Made by a program: the position numbers and the translations under genes
Shown here: positions 8,443 to 16,337 of the stretch, piece after piece
How positions within the stretch are numbered: position 1 is the first letter of the stretch
Layout: every line of letters starts with the position of its first letter
Notes under the pieces: model-generated
What the model was told of the DNA's origin: nothing
Seen by the model: only the letters and a program-made list of their open reading frames with translations
Database searches by the model: none
DNA from: Owenweeksia sp964619125
GTDB taxonomy: Bacteria > Bacteroidota > Bacteroidia > Flavobacteriales > Schleiferiaceae
Direction: 5' to 3'
DNA: 64,000 bases
Assembly (NCBI GenBank): GCA_964619125.1
Contig: CAZUCA010000012.1
Location: 1-64,000, forward strand

Positions 8443-8984
8443 GATTGCAGGCCAAGCCGGTCAAGCACAAATTTCACTCTGTCGCCTAGCGCGCTGCGCG
8501 GAATTTCCACCACTTCGTAATTAAACTGCTGATAGGTTTCCAGCAAACTGTCGTGAATAGCCTGCATAGCTTCCAGGTCCTCACGGCGCTCGTCATCCTG
8601 GGCATAGATTTCGGGCCAGGGGGGAGTTACAAACACCAACCTATGGTAAGGGTAGTGATGTACCAATTCATCAAGGGTATGGGTGCTGAGTAAATCCTTG
8701 CGCAGGTAGGCAATTACATCGATCAGCCCCCGGTCATAGAAGTTGACTTCATCCTTACTGGCCATATGATATTGGGAGGTTTGCCCCTGAAATACTTTAT
8801 CGCTAAAACCGGGTAAATCGCGCCAGGGCACCAGCTCGCTGCCCTTCTCGAGCTCCTCTTTTATTACCGCCCGCGAAACTTCGGTGTGACAAGAATAGCC
8901 CTTTTCGCGTAAGGCTTCTACAATACTGGTTTTACCGGTGCCGGGTCCGCCCGTAATTACCACCCTTTTTGTCATTTGCTCCAT
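8439..8984 (-). CDS. P-loop ATPase/kinase-like protein (AAA_28 family)
   Basis: 181 aa from the ATG at 8984. The open frame runs 11 codons further upstream, but that would overlap the DUF962 gene; from 8984 the gene begins 1 nt after that gene's stop. Walker A is GGPGTGKTS (residues 12-19). The NFYDRGLIDVIAYL segment and VFVTPPWPEIYAQDDERRE are typical of the AAA_28/NadR-kinase-like family, which includes deoxynucleoside-kinase-like folds. The EVSRAVIKEE block fits too. Substrate unknown. It overlaps recQ by 4 bp. Confidence 0.8.
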   Translation of the reverse strand: MEQMTKRVVITGGPGTGKTSIVEALREKGYSCHTEVSRAVIKEELEKGSELVPWRDLPGFSDKVFQGQTSQYHMASKDEVNFYDRGLIDVIAYLRKDLLSTHTLDELVHHYPYHRLVFVTPPWPEIYAQDDERREDLEAMQAIHDSLLETYQQFNYEVVEIPRSALGDRVKFVLDRLGLQS

Positions 8985-8985
8985 G

Positions 8986-9465
8986 CTAATATTTAATGCC
9001 CAGTTTTCGATACACAAATCCCAGCAGCCAGGCCGGACCGATCAGCAGAAACTGCAGGTCTTTGAGGAAGCTGGGCTTGGCACCTTCAATTTTATGACCT
9101 ATAAATTGTCCGATCCAGGCGGCCACAAAAATAATCAGAGAAACTAACCACAGGGCCAGTGTCGAAGTTTCTACCAGGGCAATGATATGAAGACAAAGGG
9201 CGCAAAACAAGATTATACCAGCGGCCATGGGCAGTGACAAACGCAGGTAGAAGCCAATTCCCAGCAGTACTAGCACGGTAGCCAGGTGAATATAGGCTTG
9301 CCAGGATTCTGGAAACAAATCCTTTAACCAGGGAACCGGAATAGCGGCCAGCAGACCCAGCACACTGAAAAAAATGAGCGGCACACAAACCCAGTGAATG
9401 AGCTTATTGGTTGGGTTTTGATGGCTGTGACCATATTCGTCGAACCAGCTTTGTATGGACCTCAT
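8986..9465 (-). CDS. DUF962 / Mpo1-like membrane protein
   Basis: 159 aa with about four membrane segments (roughly 26-45, 60-78, 82-100, 105-125). The signature HxxPTNKLIHWVCVPL at the N-terminus and QFIGHKIEGAKPSF followed by LLIGPAWL at the C-terminus are those of the DUF962 family. Its yeast member Mpo1 is an iron dioxygenase in alpha-oxidation of 2-hydroxy fatty acids; the conserved His residues (NKLIH, IGH) are present here. The same reaction is plausible but unproven in bacteria. First gene of the minus-strand run to recQ. Confidence 0.85.
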   Translation of the reverse strand: MRSIQSWFDEYGHSHQNPTNKLIHWVCVPLIFFSVLGLLAAIPVPWLKDLFPESWQAYIHLATVLVLLGIGFYLRLSLPMAAGIILFCALCLHIIALVETSTLALWLVSLIIFVAAWIGQFIGHKIEGAKPSFLKDLQFLLIGPAWLLGFVYRKLGIKY

Positions 9466-9529
9466 GCTAGCGGAATTTGAAGTACAGGCCAGTTAAATTA
9501 ATAATTTAGCAGCTTAGATTGAAACTGCG

Positions 9530-9811
9530 ATGGAGGACAGAAAAGATAAGTATAACAAGCTCAAGGCTCAGTTGGAAGAAGGTTTTAGCTGGCCCCGCCT
9601 GTATTTGTTTAAATTTATTGTACCCGCTGACAACAAGAAAGTGGCCAAGGTGGAGAGTTTATTCAATACCAAACAATCACAGGTAACCACCCGGCAATCG
9701 TCTAAGGGGAACTTCGTGAGCGTTTCGGCCAAGGAGGTGATGATGAGCCCCGAAAAGGTAATAGATCGCTACCTGGAGGCGGAAAAAATTGAAGGTCTCA
9801 TCGCCCTCTAA
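9530..9811 (+). CDS. DUF493 family protein
   Basis: 93 aa, cytosolic, matching the small YbeD/DUF493 family by length and pattern: an N-terminal FSWPRLYLFKFIVPA strand, then the Ser/Thr-rich turn (TTRQSSKGNFVSVSA) and a final helix. The family has a ferredoxin-like fold; its role is uncertain (YbeD of E. coli is linked to the lipoate genes). Divergent from the DUF962 gene and convergent with the CPXCG gene. Confidence 0.8.
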   Translation: MEDRKDKYNKLKAQLEEGFSWPRLYLFKFIVPADNKKVAKVESLFNTKQSQVTTRQSSKGNFVSVSAKEVMMSPEKVIDRYLEAEKIEGLIAL

Positions 9812-9846
9812 GCGCCTGCTCCAATTATCATTCAGCAGTACTTACA

Positions 9847-10032
9847 TCACTGACCAATAGGCTGGGCACTGAACTGGTGGATATGGCGGTGGCCGTCGGT
9901 TTCAATGCTGAACTCAATAGGATTACAACAGCGCTCACAGTCTTCAATATATTCCTGTTGGTTAACCGAGAGGTCTACCAATACTGATACATCGGTAAAA
10001 CAATAGGGGCAGGTAAAGAAGACTTCTTCCAT
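9847..10032 (-). CDS. CPXCG motif-containing cysteine-rich protein
   Basis: 61 aa. Two cysteine pairs, CPYC near the N-terminus and CERCC in the middle (EDCERCCNPIEF), make a likely single zinc ribbon. This matches the small CPXCG family, whose function is unknown. It is 23 bp upstream of the RNase Z gene on the same strand. Confidence 0.8.
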   Translation of the reverse strand: MEEVFFTCPYCFTDVSVLVDLSVNQQEYIEDCERCCNPIEFSIETDGHRHIHQFSAQPIGQ

Positions 10033-10055
10033 GCCCTTGATAATTCATTTCCTGC

Positions 10056-11030
10056 TTAAAAGGTTTGAAGATGCCGCTGAGCTAGTGGTTTTTCTGCTTT
10101 CAGCTCACCGGGAGTATGCATGGAAAACTGACAGCCTTCCATTGCCAGATGGGTAGCGGGGAAAATGCTGCGCGCCTCCTGTAGTAGGGGCCCCAGATCT
10201 TCGTAGCGCACTGAAAAGTGGCCGATCAGCAAATGTCTGGCCTGGCAGTGCTGAGCGATTTCCCCTGCCTGGGCGGCGGTGCTGTGGAAGGTCTTTTTAG
10301 CCCTTTGTTTGTGCTCCTGAGTGAATGTGGCTTCGTGATACATTAATTCCGGCGCCACCGGCAGCATATCGGCCAATGACCTGAGGGGGCTGGTATCGGT
10401 ACAGAAAGCATAGCTAAGGGCGTCGTCGGGTTTATAAGTAAGCAGGTGGTTGGGAATCACCACTCCCTCTTCATTTACCCAGTCTGCACCCCGCTTAATT
10501 TTACGAATTTCTGCCACCGGAATCTGGTATTTGGCCAGCATTTCCTTGCGCATATTGCGGGGGCGGGGTTTTTCGCGGAAAAAGAAACCACAGCAGGGCA
10601 TGCTGTGCCTTAAGGGGAATGAATACACCCAAAGGGCTTCATCCTCATAAATAATTTCAGTCTCCAGGGTATTGAGCACGTGATAGACGAGGGGAAAACG
10701 AAGCCGGCTGCCTGAAATTTTAAGCAGGGCACTCACGCCTTCTTCGAGGCCTGCCGGCCCATAGAGGTGTAATTCCTTTTCCCGGTCCAGCAAATGCAGA
10801 CTGGTGAGCAGAGGCACCAGACCATAAAAGTGATCGCCGTGCAGGTGGCTGATCATAATGTGATTGATCCTGCCGAAGCCAATTTTGTACTTGCGCAATT
10901 GTACCTGGGTGCCTTCACCACAGTCGATCAGGAAATGGCGATTTGCCATACTCAGAAACTGGGCAGTAGGGTGCCTTCCCACCGTGGGGATGGCCGAACT
11001 CGATCCCAGGATTCTAAGCTTTAAATCCAT
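10056..11030 (-). CDS. rnz: Ribonuclease Z
   Basis: 324 aa, the short (bacterial) RNase Z form. A metallo-beta-lactamase fold endonuclease that trims tRNA 3' ends. The zinc-binding motif is H62-LHGDH in MISHLHGDHFYG, preceded by FLIDCGEGTQVQL. Later ligands sit in FCTDTSPL, YHEATF and LIGHFSVRY. The exosite arm region (KPRPRNM) is present. Its ATG shares one base with the stop of the upstream T9SS gene (TAATG), so the two are translationally linked. Confidence 0.95.
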   Translation of the reverse strand: MDLKLRILGSSSAIPTVGRHPTAQFLSMANRHFLIDCGEGTQVQLRKYKIGFGRINHIMISHLHGDHFYGLVPLLTSLHLLDREKELHLYGPAGLEEGVSALLKISGSRLRFPLVYHVLNTLETEIIYEDEALWVYSFPLRHSMPCCGFFFREKPRPRNMRKEMLAKYQIPVAEIRKIKRGADWVNEEGVVIPNHLLTYKPDDALSYAFCTDTSPLRSLADMLPVAPELMYHEATFTQEHKQRAKKTFHSTAAQAGEIAQHCQARHLLIGHFSVRYEDLGPLLQEARSIFPATHLAMEGCQFSMHTPGELKAEKPLAQRHLQTF

Positions 11031-11770
11031 TAACGGCTGATTGAAAACCGTCCGGTATGCTTTTGCTGCCCCGAGGTAATGCTGTAAAGGTATAAGCCGG
11101 GTTTGAGGTCATCTACCGGCAAGCTAAGCTCAGCGGGAACATGGCGGTAGAAGTAGGTTTTTACCACTTTACCGAGCATATTTACCATCTGAATCTGCAC
11201 CTCGCGTTGGTAGATAGCCGGTAGTTGCAGTTGCAAGAGGTCTTTGGCAGGATTGGGATAAACCCTGGGCTTGCTTAAAGATTGACTTTCCACCAGGCCG
11301 GTAGGGTTACCGCGTACTACAAAGTAAAAGTCATAGTCGGTGGTAAGGGCACTATTTACCGGATTGGGGGCAATACTGCTCTTGAGTTCCACATAAATGG
11401 TCAGCTTGGAGGAGTCTGCGGCAGTGGCAGTACCGCTTACCGACAGGCAACCCCTGCTACCTCCCGGAAAAAAACAGCTATCAGGGTTACAGGAGAGGCT
11501 GAAATTAGGGGGGAGCCCTACTATTGAGTCAATCTTGATATAAGTGATCGGAATGTTGCCGGTATCATTGGGAATCCTGAATTGCAGTTCTTCATTGTAA
11601 GGCTGGTTTACCTGGGCCGGAGGAAGCACCACAATTTTATTTACCGAGTCAACGCGGCTATTGGCCGGTGGTGTTACCACCTGGCTACTGCTGCTGTCAA
11701 TCACACACTGGCCATAGCCGGGTATCAGCGCAATTGCTAAAAGTATGAGGCTGAGTAATAGTTTCTTCAT
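11030..11770 (-). CDS. Secreted protein with T9SS type A sorting domain
   Basis: 246 aa. Signal peptide at 1-20 (ending PGYGQ). The middle has Cys-containing, Pro/Ser-rich strands (PPNFSLSCNPDSCFFPGG) resembling an Ig-like or putative-binding domain. From about 167 there is a type A sorting domain: PRVYPNPAKDLLQLQLP, then a MVNMLGKVVKT strand and the closing LKPGLYLYSI / GRFSISR. It should be exported by Sec, then across the outer membrane by the Por machinery and attached to the surface or released. Ligand unknown. Confidence 0.85.
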   Translation of the reverse strand: MKKLLLSLILLAIALIPGYGQCVIDSSSSQVVTPPANSRVDSVNKIVVLPPAQVNQPYNEELQFRIPNDTGNIPITYIKIDSIVGLPPNFSLSCNPDSCFFPGGSRGCLSVSGTATAADSSKLTIYVELKSSIAPNPVNSALTTDYDFYFVVRGNPTGLVESQSLSKPRVYPNPAKDLLQLQLPAIYQREVQIQMVNMLGKVVKTYFYRHVPAELSLPVDDLKPGLYLYSITSGQQKHTGRFSISR

Positions 11771-11817
11771 GTCAGGAAATTTGGCTAATGGAAAGATATG
11801 CTTTTTAATAAAGACTA

Positions 11818-12762
11818 TCAGGTTTCCTTAAAGTTCATTTTCTTTTTCGAAGCTAAAAGGTACAACACTGCCATGCGGATCGCAACGCCATTCTCCACTT
11901 GATTAAGGATGATTGATTGATCGCTGTCTGCCACTTCGCTGGTGATTTCCACACCCCTGTTGATCGGGCCAGGGTGCATCACCGTAATTTCCTTATCCAG
12001 ACTTTTAAGCAGGGGGAGGCTGAGCCCATATTGCTGTACATATTCCCTTATGCTGGGGAAGTACTTAAGGTCCTGGCGTTCATGCTGCACGCGCAGCATA
12101 TTGGCCACGTCACACCAGGCGAGGGCCTCGCGCAGGTGGTAGCTTACCTCCACTCCCAGGCTGCCAATGTGCTTAGGAATCAGGGTGCTGGGGCCACATA
12201 CCATTACTTCGGCGCCCAGTTGTTTGAGGCAGAGAATGTTTGACAGTGCTACCCGGGAGTGAAGGATATCACCCACTATCACCACCTTTTTCCCTTCAAA
12301 GCTGCCCAGTTTTTCGCGCATCGAAAAGGCATCAAGCAGGGCCTGAGTGGGGTGTTCATGAGCCCCGTCACCGGCATTAATAATAGTACTGTTTACATTC
12401 TGCGACAGAAATACTGCGGCCCCGGGGTTGGGATGACGCATTACCACCATATCCACTTTCATGGAGAGAATGTTGTTTACGGTATCGATGAGGGTTTCGC
12501 CTTTGGTAACCGAAGATGAGGACGCAGAAAAATTGATCACATCTGCCGACAGCCGCTTTTCGGCCAATTCAAACGACAAACGGGTGCGGGTACTGTTCTC
12601 AAAAAAGAGGTTGGCTACCGTTATGTCTCTCAGGGAGGGCACTTTTTTGATCGGGCGGTTTATTACCTCCTTAAACTGGGCGGCCGTATCAAAAATCAGT
12701 TCAATATCGGCGCGGCTCAGGCCTTTAATTCCTAAAAGGTGGTCAACACTCAGTTCACTCAT
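11818..12762 (-). CDS. pyrB: Aspartate carbamoyltransferase catalytic subunit
   Basis: 314 aa, catalytic chain length. Joins aspartate and carbamoyl phosphate in the second step of de novo pyrimidine synthesis. The carbamoyl-phosphate loop is STRTR (S57-R61) in FFENSTRTRLSFE, and H137-PTQ in GAHEHPTQALLD is the second signature. MHPGPINRG near the C-terminus binds aspartate. No pyrI regulatory chain lies next to it, as in PyrR-type organisms. It overlaps the upstream pyrR by 8 bp. Confidence 0.96.
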   Translation of the reverse strand: MSELSVDHLLGIKGLSRADIELIFDTAAQFKEVINRPIKKVPSLRDITVANLFFENSTRTRLSFELAEKRLSADVINFSASSSSVTKGETLIDTVNNILSMKVDMVVMRHPNPGAAVFLSQNVNSTIINAGDGAHEHPTQALLDAFSMREKLGSFEGKKVVIVGDILHSRVALSNILCLKQLGAEVMVCGPSTLIPKHIGSLGVEVSYHLREALAWCDVANMLRVQHERQDLKYFPSIREYVQQYGLSLPLLKSLDKEITVMHPGPINRGVEITSEVADSDQSIILNQVENGVAIRMAVLYLLASKKKMNFKET

Positions 12763-13306
12763 CGTTTGATTTTATAAGATATACCACGTCTTTTTTAGCC
12801 TCTGCTTCTTCCTCCCATTCTACCAACACTTTTTGAGAAGCCAGGGAGTCTACCTGTTTTCCGGTGTAGTCAGGTTGAATGGGCAGTTCTCTGGAGAAGC
12901 GACGGTCAATCAATACCAGGAGTTCCATTTCTCGCGGGCGCCCAAAGCTCAGAATGGCGTCCATAGCGGAGCGCACACTGCGACCGGTATAGAGCACATC
13001 GTCTACAAAAACGACCTTTTTCCCTTCCAGCAATACATTTATTTCAGTTTGATTGGGCTTTAATGGGGCATCGCGGCGACGGAAATCATCGCGGTAAAAA
13101 GTGGTGTCGAGGGTGCCATAACGGGGCTCTTCAATCCCGTTGAGCTCCAGTTTTTTGATGAGGCGGGGGAGCAGGTGTACCCCCCGGGGCTGCAAGCCTA
13201 TCAGGACGGTATTGCTGAAATCGCTGTGATTTTCAATTAACTCGCAGGCAAGGCGATTAATGATAATATCGATGTGCCGGGAGGAAAGAAGTTCCTTTTT
13301 TGTCAT
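12755..13306 (-). CDS. pyrR: PyrR family phosphoribosyltransferase (uracil phosphoribosyltransferase / pyr regulator)
   Basis: 183 aa from the ATG at 13306. The frame runs on to a TTG at 13324, but that codon lies inside a -7 promoter box. The PRPP-binding loop is VVFVDDVLYTGRS (98-110); the N-terminal SSRHIDIIINRLACELIE and IGLQPRGVHLL are PyrR-specific. In Firmicutes PyrR binds pyr mRNA to cause attenuation and also makes UMP from uracil. Here the predicted leader is about 12 nt, too short for a PyrR-binding loop in its own transcript, so the enzymatic role or a distant RNA target is more likely. Overlaps pyrB. Confidence 0.93.
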   Translation of the reverse strand: MTKKELLSSRHIDIIINRLACELIENHSDFSNTVLIGLQPRGVHLLPRLIKKLELNGIEEPRYGTLDTTFYRDDFRRRDAPLKPNQTEINVLLEGKKVVFVDDVLYTGRSVRSAMDAILSFGRPREMELLVLIDRRFSRELPIQPDYTGKQVDSLASQKVLVEWEEEAEAKKDVVYLIKSNDE

Positions 13307-13321
13307 ACCACTGCGGTTGGT

Positions 13322-13329
13322 CAAATGTA
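13322..13329 (-). promoter_or_regulatory. -7 box upstream of pyrR
   Basis: TACATTTG on the minus strand, a perfect TAnnTTTG, 16 nt from the pyrR ATG. No clear -33 TTG. It lies in the 40-bp gap after mpl. Confidence 0.5.
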
Positions 13330-13346
13330 ATTAATGCGTTCAGATA

Positions 13347-14705
13347 TCAGTGGAGGTCACTAAATTCATCTATCCAGTTGATACCATCAAAACTACCAGA
13401 GCTCATTACCAGCACTACTGCTGGCTGGCCATTGAGTTCTTCTTTTAGCTCTTCCAGCAGTCGTCCGTTGTGATCGTAAACGCGGATGGCATCGTTGCCA
13501 AATTTTTCTTGAATTGCACTGGTGCTTATGGGGGGAAGCTTTTTATGGGCCACCACCTGGGGGTTGAAATATACCATCGCCGTGTCGGCTTTATTGAGAC
13601 TGTCAGCGTACTGCCCCATAAATTCGAGATTGAGGCTGCTAAAGGTGTGCAGTTCCAGGCAGGCAATCAGTTTGTGGCCGGGAAAGCTCTCTGCTACCGC
13701 CGCTACCGTGGCAGCCACTTTGGAAGGAGCATGGGCGAAATCCCGAAACACCTTCAGTTGTTCTTCCTCCAGCACCGTTTCGAGGCGGCGAGCCGCTCCC
13801 TTAAAGCTGCCAATGGCTTCATAAAACTGCTCATCGGTAACTCCCATCTGGTTACAAATCCAGCGGGCACCCTCGAGGTTATTCATGTTGTGCCGGCCAA
13901 AAATGGCCAGGGGCACTGGTCCGTCCTCCGTATGAAGCACCGCCTTGCCATTGGCCACCTCGTACTCCGGTAGGGCGTAGGGGAATTTCTTAAGGGTATT
14001 GCGGTTTTCCTCCACCACCGCTACTACCTCGGGGTCGAGTTCATTGTATACCACTGCACCACCGGGTTCCACGGCATCAAGCAAAAGTGAAAATTGTTTT
14101 TTATAATCCTGGTAAGTAGGAAATACATTGTAATGATCCCAGGCTATGCCTGACATGAGTACAATATTGGGGTGATAGTGTAAAAATTTCGGGCGCAGGT
14201 CGAGGGGTGAGGAAAGGTATTCATCGCCTTCGAGCAGGATAAATTCGTTGTCATCGCTCAGTTGCACCATGGTTTCGAAGCCCTCGAGCTGGGCACCGAT
14301 CATAAAATCTACCTCCCGGTCATGATAACCCAAAACATGCAGTACCATGGCGGAAATGGTGGTTTTGCCGTGACTACCGGCGATAACCACCCTGGTTTTG
14401 TCCTGGCATTGGGAATAAATAAACTCGGGGTAGGAGTAAATAGGGAGTTCCAGTTCCCGGGCCCGCAATAGCTCAGGATTATCCTCCCGGGCGTGCATTC
14501 CGAGAATTACACAGTCGAGGTCTCTGCTGATAACTTCTGCATCCCAGCCGTTCTTCTCAGGGAGCAAGCCATATTTGCCAAGACGGCTTTTGGAAGGTTC
14601 AAATATTTCATCGTCGCTACCGCTAACCTGGTAGCCTTTTTTGTGAAGGGCGATGGCCAGATTGTGCATGGCACTGCCTCCTATGGCAATGAAGTGTACT
14701 TTCAT
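13347..14705 (-). CDS. mpl: UDP-N-acetylmuramate:L-alanyl-gamma-D-glutamyl-meso-diaminopimelate ligase
   Basis: 452 aa. Cell wall recycling ligase that joins recovered tripeptide to UDP-MurNAc. The N-terminal Mur domain starts MKVHFIAIGGSAMHNLA, where Mpl has AMHNLA in place of the MurC sequence. The ATP loop is G110-SHGKTT, followed by the central domain (LLEGDEY, HYNVF) and a C-terminal domain with DFAHAPSK (the Mur-ligase DYAHxP equivalent). The length is that of Mpl. It lies upstream of pyrR-pyrB on the same strand. Confidence 0.93.
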   Translation of the reverse strand: MKVHFIAIGGSAMHNLAIALHKKGYQVSGSDDEIFEPSKSRLGKYGLLPEKNGWDAEVISRDLDCVILGMHAREDNPELLRARELELPIYSYPEFIYSQCQDKTRVVIAGSHGKTTISAMVLHVLGYHDREVDFMIGAQLEGFETMVQLSDDNEFILLEGDEYLSSPLDLRPKFLHYHPNIVLMSGIAWDHYNVFPTYQDYKKQFSLLLDAVEPGGAVVYNELDPEVVAVVEENRNTLKKFPYALPEYEVANGKAVLHTEDGPVPLAIFGRHNMNNLEGARWICNQMGVTDEQFYEAIGSFKGAARRLETVLEEEQLKVFRDFAHAPSKVAATVAAVAESFPGHKLIACLELHTFSSLNLEFMGQYADSLNKADTAMVYFNPQVVAHKKLPPISTSAIQEKFGNDAIRVYDHNGRLLEELKEELNGQPAVVLVMSSGSFDGINWIDEFSDLH

Positions 14706-14722
14706 AGGGTAAATTGTGGAGG

Positions 14723-14730
14723 CAAAGCTA
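14723..14730 (-). promoter_or_regulatory. -7 box upstream of mpl
   Basis: TAGCTTTG on the minus strand, a perfect TAnnTTTG, 17 nt before the mpl ATG. Its presence in the short gap after the MbnP-like gene suggests mpl-pyrR-pyrB can be transcribed separately from the lipoprotein genes. Confidence 0.5.
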
Positions 14731-14739
14731 AGAAAGCTC

Positions 14740-15486
14740 TTACTTTTTGCTAATGCTTAAACTGGCGCTGGCGGCAAGGTTTTGCATAAATTTCTCAGCA
14801 ATGTGGATGTCGGCTGCCTCGCTGTGGGTTTGATACTCCTCCGGTAGCTGAATTTTACCACCGGGGCCATCAAAGAGCAGCGGAAAATCGAGCACAACGC
14901 TTAGCTGGTAGTCAGAGGCCTGATCCACCACTAACTCCTCGCTCAGTTCAAAGGTCCTGACCTGGTAAAGCGGATTGGTACCCGGATGGTAGGAGAGGAT
15001 AGAAATAGTGTCGGGCATAAAAAAAGTACCCTCAAATTTGGCAAAGCGATATTTGAGCATGCTCCAGTGCATGGTTTGAGCGGCAGATAAAGGGTGTTCG
15101 CGCTCAAAGCTTGCCGGATCCATTGCGTTTTGTTCCGCATCAACCCCGAAGCCCATGGTAAGGGAGCGATAGTTGCCCTCAGGTATGCGCAGGCTGAAGC
15201 TGTTAGCCGTATCTACCGCAGGGGAGAGCAAGGCTACGTCTTTAATTTCAAACTCCTGCCCGTTAGCATCGCTAAGGGTGAGCCGGCTCAGGTAAAACTT
15301 GAAAAGCGAAAGGTAGAAATGCTCGTCTGTCCCCAGTGCTACCGTGTCATACAAACCTACTGGCTGGCCGTTGGCAGTCAGCTGCACCTTAGCGGTGGCA
15401 TCGGCTTCAGGAATATCTTTTTTTTGATCTTCCCTGCAACTGATCAGGGCTATGATCGCTGCCAGTATCAATATCGACTTTCTCAC
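14740..15486 (-). CDS. MbnP-like lipoprotein
   Basis: 248 aa. A lipoprotein signal ends in ALISC (Cys17). The body matches the MbnP family of periplasmic copper-associated proteins: FYLSLFKFYLSRLTL early on, LRIPEGNYRSLTMGFGVD, the hallmark ADxAS...HPLSA block and MHWSMLKYRFAKFEGTF. In methanotrophs MbnP works with the di-haem protein MbnH; no haem protein or MbnH homologue is near. The upstream gene looks like a distant paralog of the same fold, 11 bp away on the same strand. It should be anchored to the outer or inner membrane facing the periplasm. Metal binding is inferred from the family only. Confidence 0.75.
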   Translation of the reverse strand: MRKSILILAAIIALISCREDQKKDIPEADATAKVQLTANGQPVGLYDTVALGTDEHFYLSLFKFYLSRLTLSDANGQEFEIKDVALLSPAVDTANSFSLRIPEGNYRSLTMGFGVDAEQNAMDPASFEREHPLSAAQTMHWSMLKYRFAKFEGTFFMPDTISILSYHPGTNPLYQVRTFELSEELVVDQASDYQLSVVLDFPLLFDGPGGKIQLPEEYQTHSEAADIHIAEKFMQNLAASASLSISKK

Positions 15487-15497
15487 GATCGGGAATT

Positions 15498-16244
15498 TTA
15501 AAATAATCCCACCCTCAGGCTATCCGCCATCTGCACCGCAATGGCCAGGTCAATCGGATTTGAAATCTCGGTTTCCACAATGGGGCGGCTCAGGAAATTA
15601 AAATCATTGAAAATAGGCTCAACGTCGATATAAAAAATCAGCGGCACGGTACTGCGACGTATTACCGAGAAATTGAGCTGGTCACTGCTGTATTCCTTGG
15701 TGGTGAGATAGGTGCCGATTTTATATTGTAGTGGAATAAAGGCTGTAGAGTCATCGGGCTTGGAAGGATCCGGCATGCGTCCCTTAATGATAATATGGTT
15801 TATACCCTGCTTTTGACCGCGCAACACTCCGGAAGCATCAATATCATCGGCCTGCAGATCGCCCGATGTGAGATTTGCACCCCGCAGCGAATCAACCCCC
15901 AGTTTTACCTGGTACTTTAAACTGTAGCCACCGGGCTCGAGAAATACCAATGGTTCTTCTCGATCGTCGAATGACAGTTGAAAAAGAGTACTGTCGTGCA
16001 GAATGGTGTCGGCGCCCTGGGCCAGGGTAAAGCCTGAGAATACCAGGTTTATATCCTCAAAATAAAAGGACTGGCCGAGTTGATTGGTGTAAAGGGTGTC
16101 ACGCTTAAGGCCGTTGTTGCCGTATACGAAGGAGGCATGGGCGACAATATTTTCCTCAACCGGATCCGGGTTTTCAGAGGTAAGGTCCTTTTCACAGGAG
16201 CTGATCACAAAAAGCAGGCTTAAAATGCCAAGTAGGGTACGCAT
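15498..16244 (-). CDS. Lipoprotein, probable distant paralog of the MbnP-like neighbour
   Basis: 248 aa, exactly as long as the next gene. Signal peptide with lipobox VISSC (Cys17). The order of elements mirrors the neighbour: a short polar linker, a first strand, FYFEDINLVFSGFTLAQGADT (compare FYLSLFKFYLSRLTLSDANG), an LEPGGYSLKYQVKLGVDSLRGAN block (compare IPEGNYRSLTMGFGVDAEQNAM), and a second half ending in a strand before PIDLAIAVQMADSL. It lacks the HPL...MHW core of MbnP. Likely a sister protein in one transcription unit. Function unknown. Confidence 0.65.
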   Translation of the reverse strand: MRTLLGILSLLFVISSCEKDLTSENPDPVEENIVAHASFVYGNNGLKRDTLYTNQLGQSFYFEDINLVFSGFTLAQGADTILHDSTLFQLSFDDREEPLVFLEPGGYSLKYQVKLGVDSLRGANLTSGDLQADDIDASGVLRGQKQGINHIIIKGRMPDPSKPDDSTAFIPLQYKIGTYLTTKEYSSDQLNFSVIRRSTVPLIFYIDVEPIFNDFNFLSRPIVETEISNPIDLAIAVQMADSLRVGLF

Positions 16245-16337
16245 GTATAACTGGGATTTGTGGTAAATATATTAATCGTTCTGAATTCGCAGGCTAAGCA
16301 AAGTTTCAAAAGAGGCCTGCGGTTATTTAACGTTGCA

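Noticed and set aside
8985..9017. N-terminal extension of the P-loop protein
   Set aside because: Would overlap the DUF962 gene's end by 11 codons; the ATG at 8984 gives the family start.
13470..13973. 167-codon plus-strand ORF opposite mpl
   Set aside because: Antisense shadow of a complete Mur-ligase-type gene.
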